The notes under the pieces are model-generated. The model saw only the letters and a list, made by a program, of their open reading frames with translations, was not told the DNA's origin and made no database searches. Shown here in pieces: positions 6,818 to 9,506 of a stretch of DNA of 9,506 nucleotides. The DNA is from Candidatus Coatesiibacteriota bacterium (lineage in GTDB: Bacteria > Oederibacteriota > CAKKQC01), in NCBI GenBank assembly GCA_023265785.1, contig JAHFSL010000058.1, positions 1 to 9,506 on the forward strand, written 5' to 3'. Made by a program: the position numbers and the translations under genes. Every line of letters begins with the position of its first letter. Position 1 is the stretch's first letter.

Positions 6818-8750
6818 CGGCCGCTGCGGTCACCACGCGAGTCCCATGAGCATCAAACGATGCGCCGTAGACAGCGCCACCATGGGCGAGCGAGGCTCTC
6901 GCGTTGCCGGTCCTGAGATCCACAATGTAGACGGTTGCAAATTCGCCAAAGCCGATGACATCCTGGCCCGATGGGGAGATGGCACAACCCCAGACCCCGC
7001 CGTCACACTTGCAAAACTTTCCCACCGCCTTCCCGGAAGACGTATCAAGAATCTGGAGGCCATCGGCACACCCGAGCACGAGGCGCTGGCCGTCGGGAGA
7101 AACCCTTGCAAACCAGATTTCATGACCAATGGGCGTGGATTGCCCCAGGGGCATGCCATCGCCCACATTCCAGGAGCGGACCTCATACGACGGACCCCAT
7201 GTCGCGATGCGGGTCGAGCCCACGGTGAACTTGGCGGCCCCTCCTGGTTCGGGAAGGTGAATGGTGGTCAGCAACGTGCCATCACTCGACTTCCATATCT
7301 TTGCCGTCCGATCCAGGGATGTCGTCACGACCAGGGATCCATCACCGCTGAATTCCGCTGATTTGACCTCGGCGCCGTGTTCCAGGCCGTGACCGATTTC
7401 GAATCCGGTCTTGGCATCCCACACCCGACTGATTGATGATCCGTCCAGCGTGAGGATATTCGTTCGATTCGCGGAGGCGGCTACGCTGCCGGGTTTCTTG
7501 CCGCCCACTGCGTGGCTTGACACGCTGGAGAGGAGCGAGGAATCCGTCAGGTCAAAGGCCTCCCATCCGGATTTCGTCCCGATCATCAGGCCCCGCCCAT
7601 CCTCGCTTGCCCAGGCCCCACCCATGGCTGGTCTGCGGACCATTTCCTCGTCGGGAACAAAATGAGGAGTCTCCCACGTCCTGAGCGTTCGATCATCACC
7701 GAACGAGATGAACCACGAGCCATCCGGATGAAAGACCAGGTTTTGAATCCAGGAATCGTGGCGGATCACCCGCCCCGCGGGCTGCCTGGTATCAAGATCC
7801 CAGAGGAACGCCGCATCCCCGCAGACAATGCCGAGCTTATTTCCAGAGGGACTGAAGACGGTAAAGTTGACGGCTGCGGTGCCTTCGAGATCCCGTCCCG
7901 TCGATTGTCCGGTTCGCGTGTTCCAGATCCGAACCGATGCGGATTCGGGCCCCCAGGTGGCCAGCCGGAGTCCATCCGGACTCAGGGTGTATCCACGCAC
8001 GGGGACGGCTCCCTTAATTGTCCACACGGCCCTGCCGCTGTGAGCATCAACCGCCAGAATCGTATCCCCGTCTCGTACCAGCATTTGACCTATTTCCGGT
8101 TTTGGATTGACCTCAAACATGCCGGATCCCGACCTGACAAACTTCCACACGCGCTGGCGGTTCGCAAATCGCCATCCGCAAATCGTGCCGCCTGATGCGC
8201 TTTCGCTGACCAGGTGACCACCATCAGGCGTGAAGGCGACGTGAGAGATTTTCGCCCCGTGAGTCATCGGGGGGCCGGAGGGCCTTCCCGTGGCGGAGTC
8301 AAAGGCCCGCAGAATGCCGTCATCACAGCGCGTGACGAGCCAGTGTCCGTCCGGGGAGAAGGCCGCTCCGCTGATGCCGGCAGGATGATCATGGGACCAC
8401 TGGGGCGCCGCATCCTCCCCGACACGCCACAGTCGAAGGACTCCCTGGGATCCCCATTCCAGGATATGAATTCCGTCCGGATGCCAGCTGGCGGCAAAGT
8501 AACCTTGAGGGTCCCCGTGTCGGGAGCCGACCATTCGTCCGGTGGCTGCATCCAGGACCGTCCAGCGTCGGTCGGCACCGGATGTCAGGTAGTACTTGGC
8601 GCTTGGCGGCGTCGTTAATTCGTACACTTTTCCCTGGTGTGCGTCGGCGGACCAAAGCGCTTGTCCGGATTGGGCGTCCCACAATCCGACCGACCCGCCG
8701 ATGCACCATGCCAGAATGTTTTTACCGTTTGCAATGATATGTGCGTCCCA
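6786..8750 (-). repeat. WD40 repeat array of gene C, broken in its last part
   Basis: About 15 repeats of roughly 40 residues with SPDG, SPSG or HPDG turns and W or WD strands, more diverged than those of genes A and B. The array stops abruptly after VVTAAAD at about 6818; the next blade begins in the neighbouring frame at 6820. Confidence 0.8.
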
Positions 8751-9506
8751 CACGGCGGTGGGTGCGAGGGCTGTCGTCATGGGAATGGCGAGTTGGGAGA
8801 GATAGGCTTCGGCGTTGGCCCGGGCCAGATGTGACGGGGACGAACGTTCCAGGCGGACGTACCATGCGGAGGCGGTGACGGCGTCCCCGTGTTCCGCCGC
8901 CTGCTGGGCCCGAAGCAGGAACAGGGAAGCCGCCAGCCTTCCTTGAAAGACATGTTGACGCCACCCGAGCACTCCAACCCCCAGAACAATCGCGCCGGCG
9001 GCGACCACCCATCCGACGTTTCGCTGGAGATATCGGCCCAGCCGGTATCCTCGCCGGTGGGCGAGGGGGGAGACGGGCCGCCGGTTTCGCCGCGCTGCAA
9101 GATCCGCCAGGATGGCGCTGCCCGATTCGTATCGCTGGATGGGGTCCGGTGAGAGGCACTTGCCAACAATGGCGGCCAGATCTTCGTCCAGCCCCTTCAC
9201 CTCGCCAAGCTTGAGCACCGGTTTCAAGGTGGACAGTTCCCGGTACACCTTGAGCCGTTCGGCCACGCTGGAGGAGGACTCCAGCCGTCCCGTCAGGGTG
9301 TCCGCATACGGCGCGTTGCCGGTCAGCAAGGCATACGCCGTGGCCCCCAGCGCGTACAGGTCCCAGCGCACATCCGGCTGGATCGCCTCGCCCTCATCCC
9401 CCAGCCGCGCCTGCTCGGGAGCCATGTAAAAGAGGGTGCCAAGAGCTCCCTGGCCTTCGGCCAGCACCCGCGCCTGCCCGAAATCCGCCACCCGGATTCG
9501 GCCCTC
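6786..9506 (-). CDS. Gene C: membrane Ser/Thr protein kinase-WD40 protein, 5' end outside window, 3' end frameshifted
   Basis: The frame is open at the right edge and gives 906 visible residues to TAA 6788-6786. It enters the kinase domain just before VADFGQARV; the activation segment, APEQ, the Asp of the DVRWD motif and the rest of the C-lobe are present and nearly identical to gene A. The ATP lysine and catalytic loop are outside the window, so activity cannot be judged fully, though DFG and APE are intact. Next come a basic juxtamembrane stretch, one hydrophobic helix (bases about 8965-9030), a stalk with LLRAQQAAEHGD, and about 15 WD40-like repeats. The final residues after VVTAAAD do not fit a blade and lack the family tail, which is found one frame over at 6817-6437. 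The product is thus probably truncated. The apparent Met at 9491 is a GTG valine inside the kinase and is not the start. The likely role is a membrane signalling kinase; substrate and ligand are unknown. Confidence 0.9.
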   Translation of the reverse strand, partial: EGRIRVADFGQARVLAEGQGALGTLFYMAPEQARLGDEGEAIQPDVRWDLYALGATAYALLTGNAPYADTLTGRLESSSSVAERLKVYRELSTLKPVLKLGEVKGLDEDLAAIVGKCLSPDPIQRYESGSAILADLAARRNRRPVSPLAHRRGYRLGRYLQRNVGWVVAAGAIVLGVGVLGWRQHVFQGRLAASLFLLRAQQAAEHGDAVTASAWYVRLERSSPSHLARANAEAYLSQLAIPMTTALAPTAVWDAHIIANGKNILAWCIGGSVGLWDAQSGQALWSADAHQGKVYELTTPPSAKYYLTSGADRRWTVLDAATGRMVGSRHGDPQGYFAASWHPDGIHILEWGSQGVLRLWRVGEDAAPQWSHDHPAGISGAAFSPDGHWLVTRCDDGILRAFDSATGRPSGPPMTHGAKISHVAFTPDGGHLVSESASGGTICGWRFANRQRVWKFVRSGSGMFEVNPKPEIGQMLVRDGDTILAVDAHSGRAVWTIKGAVPVRGYTLSPDGLRLATWGPESASVRIWNTRTGQSTGRDLEGTAAVNFTVFSPSGNKLGIVCGDAAFLWDLDTRQPAGRVIRHDSWIQNLVFHPDGSWFISFGDDRTLRTWETPHFVPDEEMVRRPAMGGAWASEDGRGLMIGTKSGWEAFDLTDSSLLSSVSSHAVGGKKPGSVAASANRTNILTLDGSSISRVWDAKTGFEIGHGLEHGAEVKSAEFSGDGSLVVTTSLDRTAKIWKSSDGTLLTTIHLPEPGGAAKFTVGSTRIATWGPSYEVRSWNVGDGMPLGQSTPIGHEIWFARVSPDGQRLVLGCADGLQILDTSSGKAVGKFCKCDGGVWGCAISPSGQDVIGFGEFATVYIVDLRTGNARASLAHGGAVYGASFDAHGTRVVTAAADEAWPIHHLY
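9024..9506 (-). repeat. Duplicated kinase C-lobe and juxtamembrane segment, copy in gene C
   Basis: Partner of 2161-2643, in the same orientation. It encodes the DFG-to-juxtamembrane part of the kinase, including a short activation loop and the helix around SVAERLKVYRELSTLK that gene B lacks. Identity falls off in the transmembrane and WD40 coding parts. Confidence 0.85.

Noticed and set aside
6786..6829. Programmed +1 frameshift joining gene C to its tail
   Set aside because: No slippery run or stimulatory stem was evident, and half a blade is missing at the joint, which a programmed shift would not explain. Kept only as an alternative.
6351..7361. Plus-strand open frame of 336 codons
   Set aside because: It spans antisense of the end of gene C and the start of gene B, with no recognisable domain.
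9489..9491. GTG at 9491 as the start of gene C
   Set aside because: It encodes the valine just before ADFG in the middle of a kinase domain, and the frame remains open to the window edge with matching kinase sequence.

Overview
The window is a GC-rich block of bacterial DNA in which all credible coding lies on the minus strand. It holds one family of very large proteins in tandem. Each is an N-terminal eukaryotic-like Ser/Thr kinase domain, one transmembrane helix, a short helical stalk and a long array of WD40 repeats (beta-propellers). Such kinase-WD40 fusions, often in paralogous clusters, are typical of Verrucomicrobiota and Planctomycetota. The shared phrases of the kinase domain suggest Verrucomicrobiota to me, but no rRNA or housekeeping gene confirms it.

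Layout in transcription order, right to left. Gene C (9506 to 6786) enters the window inside its kinase domain and carries a helix and a WD40 array. Its frame ends at TAA 6788-6786, in the middle of a blade. The missing end of the protein, one more blade plus the family's C-terminal tail, lies in the next frame (6817 to 6437), so gene C looks broken by a small frameshifting deletion. Gene B (6482 or 6440 to 3186) is complete, with the same architecture, but its kinase domain has lost every catalytic residue I could check and is a pseudokinase. Gene A (3189 to 1) starts inside the stop of gene B with a GTGA overlap. It keeps a full set of catalytic residues (with HCD in place of HRD) and runs off the left edge before its stop. 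It is absent from simple Met-to-stop ORF lists because its stop is outside the window and its start is GTG.

There is no intergenic stretch of any length. The genes overlap or nearly overlap and probably form one transcription unit whose promoter is upstream of the right edge. The C-lobe to juxtamembrane DNA of genes A and C is collinear without gaps and up to about 93% identical in places, whereas the propellers have diverged strongly. This points to duplication followed by conservation or gene conversion of the kinase part.

Most likely working model (inference): these are membrane proteins with a cytoplasmic kinase or pseudokinase and propellers on the far side of the membrane that bind ligands or each other. 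Active A (and perhaps C) may be paired with inactive B as regulator or scaffold. No mobile element, CRISPR array, tRNA, rRNA or clear terminator was seen.
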